NCBI GenBank assembly: GCA_016617855.1
Contig: JAECUM010001713.1
Coordinates: forward strand, 107,457-171,456
Source: Megalonaias nervosa
Taxonomy: Eukaryota > Mollusca > Bivalvia > Unionida > Unionidae
DNA: 64,000 nt
Direction of reading: 5' to 3'
In this document: piece after piece, positions 22,685-33,599 of the stretch
Position numbering within the stretch: the first letter of the stretch is position 1
Layout of the letters: each line of letters opens with the position of its first letter
Translations under genes and position numbers: made by a program
The notes under the pieces: model-generated
Seen by the model: the letters and a program-made list of their open reading frames with translations, nothing else
Told to the model about the DNA's origin: nothing
Databases searched by the model: none

Positions 22685-22925
22685 AAAAGTCGTTGACACA
22701 TGGTTGACAGTATTGCTGTTGTTGAGTCAGTGGCACATGGCTGATAATATTGCAAGCATTGACAGTCAGTAGCATGTATTTGACAATATTGCTAGCATTA
22801 ACAGAGTCAGTAGCATGTGTTTGACAATATTGCTAGCATGGACAAGTCAGTGGTACATGGTTGCTAGCGTTGACAAAAGTCGGTGAAACACGGTTGATAA
22901 TATTAGCAAGTGTTAGAAATAAATG
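22685..22925. repeat. Short minisatellite, ~40-48-bp unit
   Basis: Five imperfect units containing tgacaatattgctagcatt and gacaagtcagtggcacatgg-like blocks. Confidence 0.85.
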
Positions 22926-23195
22926 GCTCTCAGCAGGGGTCCTCCCATAATGAGAGTTTGGGGGGGGAATATACTGAACCTAGGTTTGATTTTGTGTTAT
23001 GACTTGACATATTTCCTGTAGATATTGGACAGTGATCTGTCTTTTAATGGTAGACTTCAGTGCTATGCACTACAGTTGGGAATCTTGATTTGTCAGACAT
23101 TTCTAGTGTACTACGAAGACTTGACACATTCATTCACTGGATTAGGAGATATAGCCACCAAAATGCAACCTCTGTAAAACAACCAAGCAACTTTT

Positions 23196-23446
23196 TGTTG
23201 TTGTTGTTGAAGAGTTTAACGCCATTTTTCAGCACAATGTAGGCTATACATGGCAGCCAGTATAAATAGTGGCGGAAGAACCCAGGAAAACCCTGGAAGG
23301 AACCACTGACCCACAAGAAGCTACTGGCAAGCTTTCTCACATACCCACATTGGCCGAACCCAAGGCTCGAACCCACACAGACAGAGGTGAGATGGCAGTG
23401 ATCCATAACAGTGAGTGCTTTGAACCGCTTGGCCAGTCGGGGCCCT
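23196..23446 (-). mobile_element. SINE family 1, full-length minus-strand copy
   Basis: Inverted copy of the element at 13264-13527: a (TTG)n tail at the left, then aacgccatttttcagcaca, the B-box complement gaacccacacagac, and the head complement gcttggccagtcggggcc at the right. Flanked by gcaactttttg (23187-23197) and gcaattttttg (23447-23457), an 11-bp duplication with one mismatch. Confidence 0.93.
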
Positions 23447-23457
23447 GCAATTTTTTG

Positions 23458-25230
23458 TAAACAACCCAATATGCACACCTGAGTTTGTGACATTACAAGT
23501 AGAAATCCAAATTGGCTAGGAAAATGGCTTATTGGTGTGAGTCAGCAATAATAAAACTTACTTTTGTTTTGCAACATTATTTAAATGATGTTCATACTTT
23601 CATTAAGTATGGTTGACTACTTCTGACACCGACTTTAAATTTCATTAAAATGTTTTGCTGATGTTTATGTTTAGCACTGATTTGCATGTCAAAATCTTTC
23701 AAGAATTGTCACAAAAAGGACACTGAGCTTTTTAATCATTTTCTTTACAAAAGTGAAACCTAAGCCTTTTGAACAATAGGCAAGTACCGAATAAAGAATC
23801 AATTGTCTTTATGACAGTTAAATATTTGGACTAAAAAAATTTTTATAAGGAATATTGTATATTCAAAGTAAGTGTCATAAATATTACACAAAGCCATCCA
23901 ATATGGAGCATAGTACTCAACAGCCCATGACAATTTCAGATTCCATGTGGGGAAGGTATCATTTACGTTATAATAGGCCAACTGACTTGGAACATCATAT
24001 TTAACAGTCCCAGTTGTAGCCCAGCAATGAACAGTGGAAGTTTGATAACTGATCAATAATTGTCCATAGATACTGAGTTAAAGTTATTGCTAAAGCAAAT
24101 AAGAATGTGAGAAAAAAGCAATTTCCACGGAGTGGAAACAATACCACCAGACCAACACTGCCACTGTATTCATCTGCATAACAATATACCAATATATTGC
24201 AGTTTGCTTTTCTGACGAACCACCGCACAGTTTTCTGTACAGCGATTATTTTTTGGCCTTACTCTTATCCAACAAATCTCTCTATACTGGACAAATTTTT
24301 CCAATTTAATTCAAGAACCATATTTTCTTTTTTTCCTTGATGCAAGCTTAGCATGAGATTGCAAGAGAATGTGAGATGCACTGTACCATTATTTAGGAAA
24401 AGTTCAATTGGGGGTGGCAAGTCAAAACCAGGGAATATTAATCTAGTTAAAATAATAATTTCTAAACTTCACTTTGCCTCAGATATTTAGGTCCTGTCAT
24501 AATGAAATTAAATGAACAGTACTCAAGAGTCTCTGTGCATTAATAAATAAAATTCTCTAAAATAATTTAATTTTGTGTCCAATGCCCAGAATGTACATAC
24601 AACAAGCATCAACATCTGCTGTTATGGTTGATATTTTAGCTTCAGGGAATAAAAAGATACCAAAAACATTTAAATAAACAGTGGCTGCATCTGATGTTTT
24701 CTGTATGATATATATGGACAATCAGATCAAGTGCTTATGCCATGTTAACTTCCTTTGCTTGTCTCCAGATATCAATTAATGTCGACTCAATTTTCAAGTT
24801 AGTTGACAGGTGTGTAGACTTGATTTTAATTTTCACAAATACTTTTTTTTCAAAAAATGGATTTTGAAATTATTCCCAACAAAAAAGCCAAAATTGCATT
24901 GTGGGGATTTTAAAAGACAGAGACTAGAAATGGCAGTGAGATTTTTACTTGCTGATAATTTGACTGCTTTCAGGTGTTTGTAGACTTGTTTCATTCGTAT
25001 GCTAATTTTATGTGTTCATTTGACTACCATTTAAAGTCTTACAAGGTAACATCACTTACAGATGTATTATTCAAGTAGTAAATGTTATAGTGATTACTTT
25101 ATTGTTTTCATCAAGTGCTGCTGTATTGTAATAAATGTTGCACTATCGGTTTGGTATATTGCAATATGGTTTAGGGCGTATCGTAGCACCCCTATCTGTT
25201 TCTGTAATCATCTGTCTTTAGCAATTCTTC
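23458..25230. other. Intronic sequence, no feature seen
   Basis: About 1.8 kb of AT-rich unique sequence. Short minus-strand open frames exist near 23800-24230 but resemble nothing and lack splice or codon support. Confidence 0.5.
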
Positions 25231-25236
25231 AGCCCG

Positions 25237-25285
<49 letters not shown>

Positions 25286-25343
25286 ATTTAGTACTTTGAT
25301 ACATTGCATTTTCATTTGATGTTTTATCTGATAAAATATTTTA
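25231..25343. repeat. (CT)n tract plus duplicated 3' flank, copy 1
   Basis: CT run followed by acaatttagtactttgatac, attgcattttcatttgatg and ttttatctgataaa. The same arrangement recurs at 26236-26356. Confidence 0.9.
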
Positions 25344-25669
25344 TTAAAATATGAGGATTTGGTAAATTATATTTTGAGTTGACGTTTACCTGATAATAAT
25401 ATTGACAGCTACTGATACACTACTTTTGTGATGCTGAGACCTTACTCTCACTTGTTTAGCCCTCTGCTTTAAACCTTCTCTTTTGCTGTTTGTTCTCTCC
25501 ATGTCTTTGCTATTCTTATGATTTAATTTTAAATCAGTTCCCATTCATGGTTGATTTAAAATAATGATATTCACTTTCATATGTAACTCGTATCCTTCAG
25601 TGCTCACAGACTATTGTCACTCTCTCCTTGTTGTGGCTAAAGCCATTGACTTTTAGTTTTAAATATCTG

Positions 25670-25929
25670 TTGTTGTTGTTGTTGTTGTTGTTGTATGGTT
25701 TAACGCCATTTTTCAGCACATGATAGGCTATACATGGCAGCCAGTATTAATGGTGGAGGAAGAACCTGGGAAAACCCCGGAAAGAACCACCGACCCACGA
25801 GAAGCTACCAGCAAGCTTTCTCACATACCCACATTGGCCGAATCCGAGACTCGAACCCACGCAGACATGTGAGATGGGAGTGATCCGTAACAGATAGCAC
25901 TTTAGACCACTCGGCCACTCGGGGCCCCC
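25670..25929 (-). mobile_element. SINE family 1, full-length minus-strand copy with perfect TSD
   Basis: Inverted copy with a (TTG)n tail at the left and the tRNA-like head (complement of the gagtggccgagtggtcta region) at the right, ending at ggggccccc. Flanked by a perfect 11-bp duplication, ttaaatatctg, at 25659-25669 and 25930-25940. Its long tail and intact duplication suggest recent insertion. Confidence 0.95.
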
Positions 25930-26231
25930 TTAAATATCTGCATCAACATATTAATATATATGCAGATAAGAACATTGTCACCAATAATAGAAATATAATA
26001 TTGATGCATCTGCTTCCGACAGATATGCTTGCAGAAAGAATGGCATTTAACCAAGGGCATGCTAATGAGGAGAACCACAATTTAGGATGAGAATTAGATT
26101 ACAAATGCTTTTTTAAATAGCAGCTACATGCAAAGTGTTCTCATCCAGTACACTGTATTGTTTATATATTTTTGTGGGGAAATAATTGCACAGATTTACG
26201 TGTCTTTAGCAGTTTGTGAGCAGTCTTAACA

Positions 26232-26235
<4 letters not shown>

Positions 26236-26305
<70 letters not shown>

Positions 26306-26356
26306 ATTTAATACTTTGATACATTGCATTTTCATTTGATGTTTTATCTGATAAAG
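26236..26356. repeat. (CT)n tract plus duplicated 3' flank, copy 2
   Basis: CT run of about 60 bp, then a short CA run, then the same ~65-bp flank as in copy 1 (actttgatacattgcatttt, catttgatgttttatctgat). Confidence 0.92.
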
Positions 26357-26398
26357 AAATTGCTAGTTGATGATATTCTATTTTTCTTGATGTTGTAC

Positions 26399-26562
26399 TG
26401 GGTTCGAGTCTTGGGCTTGGCCAATGTGGGTATGTGAGAAAGCTTGACGGTAGCTTCCCATGGGTCAGTGGTTATTCCTGGGTTTTTCCTTCACCAGATA
26501 AACCATGTATAGCCTGTCACGTGCTGAAAAATGGCATTAAACCCACAACAGTAACAACAACC
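26399..26562 (+). mobile_element. SINE family 1, 5'-truncated diverged copy
   Basis: Starts at the B box (gggttcgagtcttgg) and ends gaaaaatggcattaaaccc followed by a degraded CAA-rich tail. A ~20-bp internal deletion is seen in the tccttcaccag region. No clear target duplication. Confidence 0.88.
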
Positions 26563-27232
26563 AGTGACACATGTCCTTTCCATGATGCAAGCAGTAAACG
26601 ATCAATAAAGCTTCACACTCAAAAATGATAGAACAATGGTGATTAACAATACCGGGCTCCTCTTGTGACATCACAAAGACCAGGAGGAATATTTTGACAT
26701 GTACATTTAAACTGAAATAATCTCACTAACCATTGACTGCATCAAGTCCAGTGTTGCCACTACTGCATAAATCACCTACTGAATAATTTAGAGGTAAGTC
26801 ATATGCAGGGTCTCCAGTCTACCTGTGAGGGTTCTCCCCATTTTTATTGCTAAAATGTGTCTGTCCATCTGTCTGACCGGGACACTTTTGTCAGGTACTC
26901 CCACTAATATGATCACTGCTCTTTCCTTTGTGGGAGGTTTTCTGTAAGCATTTGCCTAGTTATATTTGAACATTAAGATTAATAAGCTTTCATATATCAT
27001 GGAATTTTCACAAGCCTAAAGCTTAATGTGTACAAACAAAAAATTTCAGTTACTTTATATGCCAGAAGATCTACCGGTACATTTTTATTCAACATGCATA
27101 ACGTCAGGAAGCAAAAAGGATTTTCTTTGTCCCAGATATAATGAATCTATGGAATTTGGTGGGAAAAAGCCACTTAAAATGTATACATTACACCTTTGTT
27201 ATATATGTGTTTTAATTTTTATACCCTAATAG
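26563..27232. other. Intronic sequence before the PTB exon
   Basis: Unique AT-rich sequence. No additional linker exon recognised. Confidence 0.5.
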
Positions 27233-27361
27233 GGAAAGTTGATACGAGACAGCACTATCCACTTGCGACCACCACATATGGCACAGTGCAAGAGTCCAGC
27301 AAAGACATGGAGACATAAACCTGAGGTGCTTATTAAGGGATGTTGCAATTACACAGCTCAG
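27233..27361 (+). CDS. ANKS1-family exon: linker end and start of PTB domain
   Basis: 129-nt exon, 43 codons, phase 0 at both ends. Acceptor tttataccctaatag, donor gtatgc. It encodes GKLIRDSTIHLRPPHMAQCK, then SPAKTWRHKPEVLIKGCCNY and TAQ. The L-R-P-P segment followed by W-x-H-x-P-E-x-L-I-x-x-x-C-x-Y-x-A is the entry into the PTB domain of ANKS1 proteins and joins the next exon at the Y-L-G-S strand. In vertebrates this PTB domain binds NPxY motifs of receptors and APP-family proteins; here that role is inferred. The start of a tandem repeat lies only a few bases after the donor. Confidence 0.94.
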
Positions 27362-27363
27362 GT

Positions 27364-27575
27364 ATGCAAACCTCAGTCATTACCCTGCTTAACATGCACT
27401 TCCCATATCCTTGAAGCAAACCTCAGTAATTACCCAGCTTAACATGCATTTCCCATATCCTTGAAGCAGACTTCAATAATTACCCAGCTTAACATGCATT
27501 TCCCATACCCTTGAACAAACCTTAGTAATTACCAGCTTTACAAGCATTTTCCATATCCTTGAAGCTAACCTCAGA
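27364..27575. repeat. Tandem repeat, ~58-bp unit, ~4 copies, abutting a splice donor
   Basis: Units share aaacctcagtaattaccc, agcttaacatgcatttccc and atatccttgaagc. The first copy begins inside the gtatgcaaacctcag sequence of the donor, so the 5' end of the intron is part of the repeat. Confidence 0.93.
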
Positions 27576-27886
27576 CAAGTCATCATTCAGAGCAGTTTGC
27601 GGATCAGTTGTCAGAAAGCACCATACTTTACATTATCACTAATATTCTTAGAAGAATGAAGACCAGCTAACTAAAGTGTGTTAATATGCTTTGCAGATAC
27701 ATGTACTGAAATTAGCTGTAAAAAGTTGGTTTTGTGCTTGGCTGCTAAGTGTCATGCATTTAAAGCAGGACTGTGACCCATTTCTTAAATCATTTGTAAC
27801 ATGATATGATGTTGTCCCCCCACTGACAATTGCTTCTCTGGCCAATAACTTTTTAACAGTTGGAGAGATTTGCATAAAATTTTAGT

Positions 27887-27887
<1 letters not shown>
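27576..27887. other. Intronic sequence, no feature seen
   Basis: Unique sequence between a short tandem repeat and the (TA)n tract. Confidence 0.5.

Positions 27888-27936
<49 letters not shown>
27888..27936. repeat. (TA)n microsatellite at a transposon insertion site
   Basis: TA run of about 49 bp whose last TA serves as the flanking dinucleotide of the 1.67-kb element. Confidence 0.96.
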
Positions 27937-27939
<3 letters not shown>

Positions 27940-29604
27940 TAGTCCCCCTCTTGAATGGCCCCCTGACCAGCAGCCACCCGCTCCTTACGGCCAGAATCCG
28001 ACGGCACCGACGAGTTTGTGTTCAAAAGTACCCCTCACGAAAGGCCACCCTGCTAATGCGACCAGCTGCCAGCATATTAGTGCAAAAAATATAAAATTTA
28101 CCCCTTACAAGCGGCTGCATTTTATTTTGTAATATGTATCCAGAACCAATTTTATTCATAACGTGTGTTAAGTAATCCGATTTCTGTTTCCCGATGTCAG
28201 GTTTTTGTTACTGAAAGAAGTGTTGACTAAAGTACATGTACCACTAAGGTTAATATTATATCATTTACACCTCGCGAGAAGCCACATTTATTCCATAAAG
28301 CCGAGAAAGACTCAAATTTTAATCCATGCAAAAAGGTAAGTACACATAATCCGATTAGCCTTACTGCTGTGTTATCATGAGATGTCCGCTTTAGTCACTC
28401 TGATAATTGTTAAGATTACAATTATTGAACAGTAGTAACAGCTGAGAAGTGGCGGTATTGATGTACAATACACAAGTCAGCGGGAAAATGGTTTGACAGC
28501 CTTTATGGTTTCCCTTAGTAAGATGTTGAGCTTGTTCACTTTCATAATTAGTGGCTATTACTACTGACAATAATTGTCAAGATTACAAATCCTAACGGCC
28601 GCAAGGTGCTATTGTTCAGATCAAATCTGTGTACATATCGAATCCGTTTTGGCTTCTCTCACTTAGTGTAAAGAAATTTAAACACAAATAGGGTACCAGA
28701 CTGCAACTAATGAATCATGTGACAAGATTGCTGCCTTTAAAAAACACATGGCATTTTGTTTAAATGCAGAAAAGTTGTTTTATCAGTCTTGTAGTTGGCA
28801 ACACTGATGATTACAACCGAACGTAACTGTCAAGATCGTAACAGGGTCAGCATAGTCTAAAAATAGATTTTTGCAGACACACACACACAGAAATTAGCCT
28901 TGAACAAAACAGGGTACCAGACAAAGACCAAAAAATCACGTGACAACACATTCCTTTACAAAGAAGGCATTTCGTCCGCTCTGCAAAAGTTTCGTCTGCA
29001 TAATTAAATCGCGTACAGTTAGCAACATCCGAATAAATCATTACCAAACATTAACATGTCATCACGTAAACGGAGATGATTATCTTAGAAAATAGTTGGT
29101 TATTCTACTCGATGACATCGGGTGAGGTGGGGAGGGGGAACTTGCCAAACGATTTTAGGTAGAAAAGACTCGAATAAGACAATTTTATGTTGAAAAGACT
29201 CGAATAAACAACCTCGTAACTGATGAGGTTATTCAGCAGCAGTGGGAAAATGGAGCAAATGGAAAGAGAATTATGTATGTACCAAGATTTAAATGACATT
29301 TTTGAATGGTTTTGCAATGTGCATGACAACAACACCCGCTCGCATATCACGCTTACGCCAAGAATAAGAATTATTAATGCATATTCAGTTGAAATAAGTC
29401 TATTATTATAACAAGAAGAACCTTTTAATAATTCATGTTACTTTTAAATGAAGATATTAAATGCTTTGAAGAATGTAGCTTTCTTACTGCTTACATTACA
29501 TATACTTCTCACAAAAATTTTATTCCCCCTCTGGAAAGGCCACCCGTCTTATAAGGCCACTTTCCCAGTGCAGAAGGGGTGGCCGTATAAGAGGGGGACT
29601 ACTG
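27937..29604. mobile_element. TA-flanked TIR element, 1.67 kb, pogo/Tigger-like
   Basis: Left end gagtagtccccctcttgaat and right end tataagagggggactactg are inverted repeats, flanked by TA (27935-27936 and 29605-29606). Both ends carry repeated short blocks of the kind aaaggccacc / ataaggccac / gaagccaca (around 28040, 28270, 29535 and 29553), likely subterminal transposase-binding repeats. The middle contains degenerate ~150-250-bp internal repeats, each with caagattaca and, in two of them, gggtaccagac. No long transposase frame is present, so it is non-autonomous or decayed. TIR style and TA target suggest Tc1/mariner, probably the pogo branch. Confidence 0.87.
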
Positions 29605-29606
29605 TA

Positions 29607-30089
29607 TAGGACAATCAGTACTGATTGTATGGATAAATGGGAACCAGCCTGGAAATGGGTGGACATAAAATAGAGTGTATATGGGTTTGGGTGGCCAGGA
29701 TTGGTTGGTAATAAAAGTTATTTTGTAGGAAAAAGAATCTTTTGAGAACTTATCCTAGTTGTAGTTTGAAAAAATAGAGACATTGTTTTTTGATGGAATT
29801 TCAGTCTTTTAACAGTTTTGAGTTTGGAACACTCATTACTAAAATTAGCACCTAGACTCTTTGGTGTGGAATGGAAAGCACATGTTTCAAACACATTTAG
29901 GTCCAGAAAATGATGTGGTTTATAGCCTTTTCTTTACACAGAAACTGACATCCAGGTTTTATCTGTACTGATAATATATCTTTGATCATGGGCATTCAGA
30001 AATTTAAAGTTATTGAATTTTTAATATCATTGTGTTTGCATAGGTTTACTATGGGAACTGAATTAATACCGTGAGTCCTATCGTGACCA
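29607..30089. other. Intronic sequence, no feature seen
   Basis: Unique AT-rich sequence after the TIR element. Confidence 0.5.
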
Positions 30090-30660
30090 GATAATATGCT
30101 GTGTACAATAGTTATGCCCCCGTATCAAAGTCAAGATCAGAGTACTGGAAACTGTAATTGGGTGACTGGTATGATTGTCCAAAGTAAAATTTGAACTACC
30201 GGTACTGAAAATATTTCAATGAAACTTTGCCCAAATATATCATGACTAGATAGTGTATCTCATCTCAAATCATGACACCCATGGTTAAGGTCACAGCAAG
30301 GGAAAATGTAATTCTGTGATAGTGTCTTTGTTTGGGATAATAATTTCGAACCACTGAAGATATTATAACAAAAGTCTAGCAATTACGTATGCTATACAGA
30401 TTTTTTTGTCACTTGCTACAGCTACTTGCCCTGCCTTGAGGGGAAGGTTGCAGCAAGGGAAGATTATCTCAAACTTGTATCTTTTTCGGGACTTAAAGTT
30501 TGAATAATTTACATGTCATAACTAAATAGTGTGTCGCATACTTTTTCCACACTCCAGATTCAAAGTCAAGGTCATAGCAAGGGAAAATAGAAATTAGTGA
30601 CTCCTATGTATGCAAGGATATTTTAATGAAACTTTAGTTTGTTATATTTCTTGACCTGAC
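30090..30660. repeat. Degenerate tandem family with aaggtcacagcaagggaaaa, array 1
   Basis: About four diverged ~120-180-bp units with aaggtcacagcaagggaaaa, attctgtgat-like and aatgaaactttg blocks. The same family reappears at 58840-59640. Confidence 0.75.
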
Positions 30661-30799
30661 AGTGAGTGTCTCACTTGTTCATGGTTGTATCCCAAGCCTC
30701 CCAGTCAAGAGAACTTACAAATCAGTGTTCACCTTATCATACAAAAGTCAAATCCCCAACTCAGGTAAGGGTATTCAGTACAGAAAAGGTTGTGTCATT

Positions 30800-31025
30800 T
30801 GTGGTACTCTGGTTTATATTATTTGCAGTACTCTGGTTTATATTATATGCAGTACTCAGGTTTATATTATTTGTGGTACTCTGGTTTATATTATTTTGCA
30901 GTATTCTGGTTATATTATTTGCAGTACTCTGGTTTATATTATTTTGCAGTACTCTGGTTTATATTATTGGCAGAACTCTGGTTTATATTATTGGTAGTAC
31001 CCTGGTTTATATCATTTGCGGGCTT
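30800..31025. repeat. Minisatellite, ~24-bp unit, ~9 copies
   Basis: Copies of gtactctggtttatattatt plus tgca or tgg. The unit is close to a multiple of three, so all frames stay open over part of it; the resulting frames are not genes. Confidence 0.95.
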
Positions 31026-31374
31026 TTATGGTTTAGCTATTGGTTGTCATTCCCTTCTATAAAAATTTTGTAAACATGGAAACTGTCATGCATGAATCGA
31101 TTTGCATTTACCCTTTCCATATATGTAAACACCTGTGAATCATTTAGAATTTTTGAAAGAGGTTTTCAAAATGTTTTGATGATTTATGAAACTATTGTAG
31201 AGGTCTTGTGCAGAAAGAAATGTCATGTAATCAAAATACAGTACACAAGTTGATTAACTTTAGCAACTATGATACACCTTCTTTTTGACAACAGAAAAAT
31301 TCTACTACATCCTTTTTTCTTCTATAATCATAAACTTTTGATATTTTTTCCACCATGTATGTTCGTTTTTTCAG

Positions 31375-31446
31375 TACCTTGGATCAACATTGGTGACAGA
31401 GTTGATTGGTACAGAATCTACAAGAAGTGGAATCTCCAAATTAAAG
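31375..31446 (+). CDS. ANKS1-family exon: PTB domain strand and helix (YLGS segment)
   Basis: 72-nt exon, 24 codons, phase 0 at both ends. Acceptor gttcgttttttcag, donor aaggtacat. It encodes YLGSTLVTELIGTESTRSGI followed by SKLK. Y-L-G-S is the PTB signature and E-x-x-G-T-E-S-T is specific to the ANKS1 group. The following part of the PTB domain (the family's V-K-F-I-D strand and later helix) should come next, but I found no such exon up to 64000. The gene therefore continues beyond the window or the next exon is too short or diverged for me to see. Confidence 0.94.
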
Positions 31447-31762
31447 GTACATAAACCTGTAGTGGTCAGGAAATACCTGGCCTCATTTTTCCCAAATACT
31501 TAAAAATGTTGATCCTATTTTGAAATTTGCATTAATCATTTGCATTATATTTTAAAAATTATTGGATTTCTTCAAAAGTTAGAGATTATATGAAGGATAA
31601 AAACTTAAATGTAACATTTTATGAAAGGAGTTCTGAATTCTCAAGAAATTTACAAGCATCTTTGTCAGATAAAATTTAAGTTTTAAATTGAGAGTAGTGT
31701 AGTGCGGCGTTTTTTAATGGTGTTCAGTTAATGTTTCATTATTTCAGATGAAGATATGGTCC

Positions 31763-32110
31763 ATTTGATTCCTGTCTTTACAGTTCTCTCTCATTATAAT
31801 GCTGTTAATGGGCCTCATAAATTTGATTCCTGTCTTTACAGTTCTCTCTCATTATAATGCTGTTAATGGGCCTCATAAATTTGATTCCTGTCTTTACAGT
31901 TCTCTCTCATTATAATGCTGTTAATGGGCCTCATAAATTTGATTCCTGTCTTTACAGTTCTCTCTCATTATAATGCTGTGAATGGGCCTCATAAATTTGA
32001 TTCCTGTCTTTACAGTTCTCTCATTATAATGCTGTTAATGGGCCTCATAAATTTGATTCCTGTCCTTACAGTTCTCTCTCATTATAATGCTGTTATTGGG
32101 CCTCATAAAT
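31763..32110. repeat. Tandem repeat, 58-bp unit, 6 copies, acceptor-like
   Basis: Near-identical copies of atttgattcctgtctttaca, gttctctctcattataatgc and tgttaatgggcctcataa. One copy lacks two bases. Every unit contains a pyrimidine tract ending tttacag, which looks like a 3' splice site. Confidence 0.97.
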
Positions 32111-33210
32111 TGTGACCATGTTTTAAATGAAGCAGTAGATATGTGACGGACCAATCTACATCTGACCAGAGTAGGGTGAGGTGGGGGTTCTGAGTATTAA
32201 AATGTTATTTATCACATAGTTGGTACACATTATCAATTGTATGTGCAGTTTAATATTTTTCAGATGACAACATGTTAACATATCACTTGATGTCATTCTG
32301 ACTGTTCCAGATACACACATGAAATTCTTGCACAATATTTTCTTTACTGATTGGCTGCAATCATGGGAAAAATTTCCTTACCTGTGCCTTCTGGAACTTT
32401 TGTTTCTGCTGTTGCTATCAACATTTTGGTAAACATTTTATGAATTGATTGCCCAAACAGAATTGTAAAATGGTCATGTCTGTGGAATATGGCCAATTTA
32501 CCTCACATGGGCTCCTTACACCATTTATAGCCTATAATGCGCTGAAAAATGGTGTTAAACCCCAAACAACAAAAATAAAACTAAAGGTATAGGTCAGTTG
32601 ATAGTGGGCATGGAGGTGGAGTGGGTGGGTATACCTGTAATATGGAATTCACACCCTATATACAAGAGTGGTTTAAAGGTAACTTATAAAAATAAACTCA
32701 CCTCTGTCTACAGAAGAATGTTGACATAAACCAGTCTCCCAAATGATAAAACTTTATCCAACCACAGCATTTTTATATGGTAAAATAGCTTAAAACAATC
32801 TGTTTCTTCTTATGTGATGCAGTCTGACTCTAAACAAAATTTATGTACGTCTACTGCAGTCTGCTGTTCCAAAATCCAATAATGCAAATATCGGGTCACA
32901 AAATCCATTAAGTAAATTTGGAATTTCAGCATCCAGTAATCATCCTTCCTTGGAATGCTTCGTAAATCCATTAAGTAAATTTGGAATTCCGGCATCCAGT
33001 AATCATCCTTCCTTGGAATGCTTCGTAATGAAACTGACACACTTTAGCTATAAACATTGATCGTCTAACCCAACCCAAGTTGTGACAGATGCTGTCAGAG
33101 TCAAATTTTTTCTGTTTATTTGTAGGAAACAGGTGTTCTAAGAAATGTAATTTTTTTTTAAAATCTACTTTTAAATCTTACTGGACTGTATGGGAGTATA
33201 ATGAAATATT
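32111..33210. other. Intronic sequence with a SINE scrap and a short duplication
   Basis: A fragment of SINE family 1 tail (gaaaaatggtgttaaaccc) lies at 32519-32576. A ~64-bp segment (aatccattaagtaaatttgg, catccagtaatcatccttcc) is duplicated in tandem at about 32900-33027. Otherwise nothing recognised. Confidence 0.7.
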
Positions 33211-33570
33211 GCATAGATTAGTTGAATGTGGCATTACCTTATGGTACACAATTACTACAGCTTCTGGACAGTGAGAAAGTATTGCATAGATTAGTTGAAT
33301 GTGGCATTACCTTATGGTACACAATTACTACAGCTTCTGGACAGTGAGAAAGTATTGCATAGATTAGTTGAATGTGGCATTACCTTATGGTACACAATTA
33401 CTACAGCTTCTGGACAGTGAGAAAGTATTGCATAGATTAGTTGAATGTGGCATTACCTTATGGTACACAATTACTACAGCTTCTGGACAGTGAGAAAATA
33501 TTGCATAGATTAGATTAAATGTGGCATCACCATGTGGTATACAATTACCAGGGTTTCAGGACAGTGAGAG
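33211..33570. repeat. Tandem repeat, 73-bp unit, 4 near-identical copies plus one diverged
   Basis: Unit blocks gcatagattagttgaatgtg, gcattaccttatggtacaca, attactacagcttctggaca and gtgagaaagtatt. Copies 1-4 are essentially identical; the fifth is diverged, so the first four expanded recently. Confidence 0.97.
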
Positions 33571-33599
33571 AAACAAGATAGAGCAGTTAAATGTGCAAA

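Noticed and set aside
30662..31073. 111-, 135- and 90-codon open frames in three phases
   Set aside because: All three overlap in a 24-bp minisatellite; open in every frame because of the repeat.
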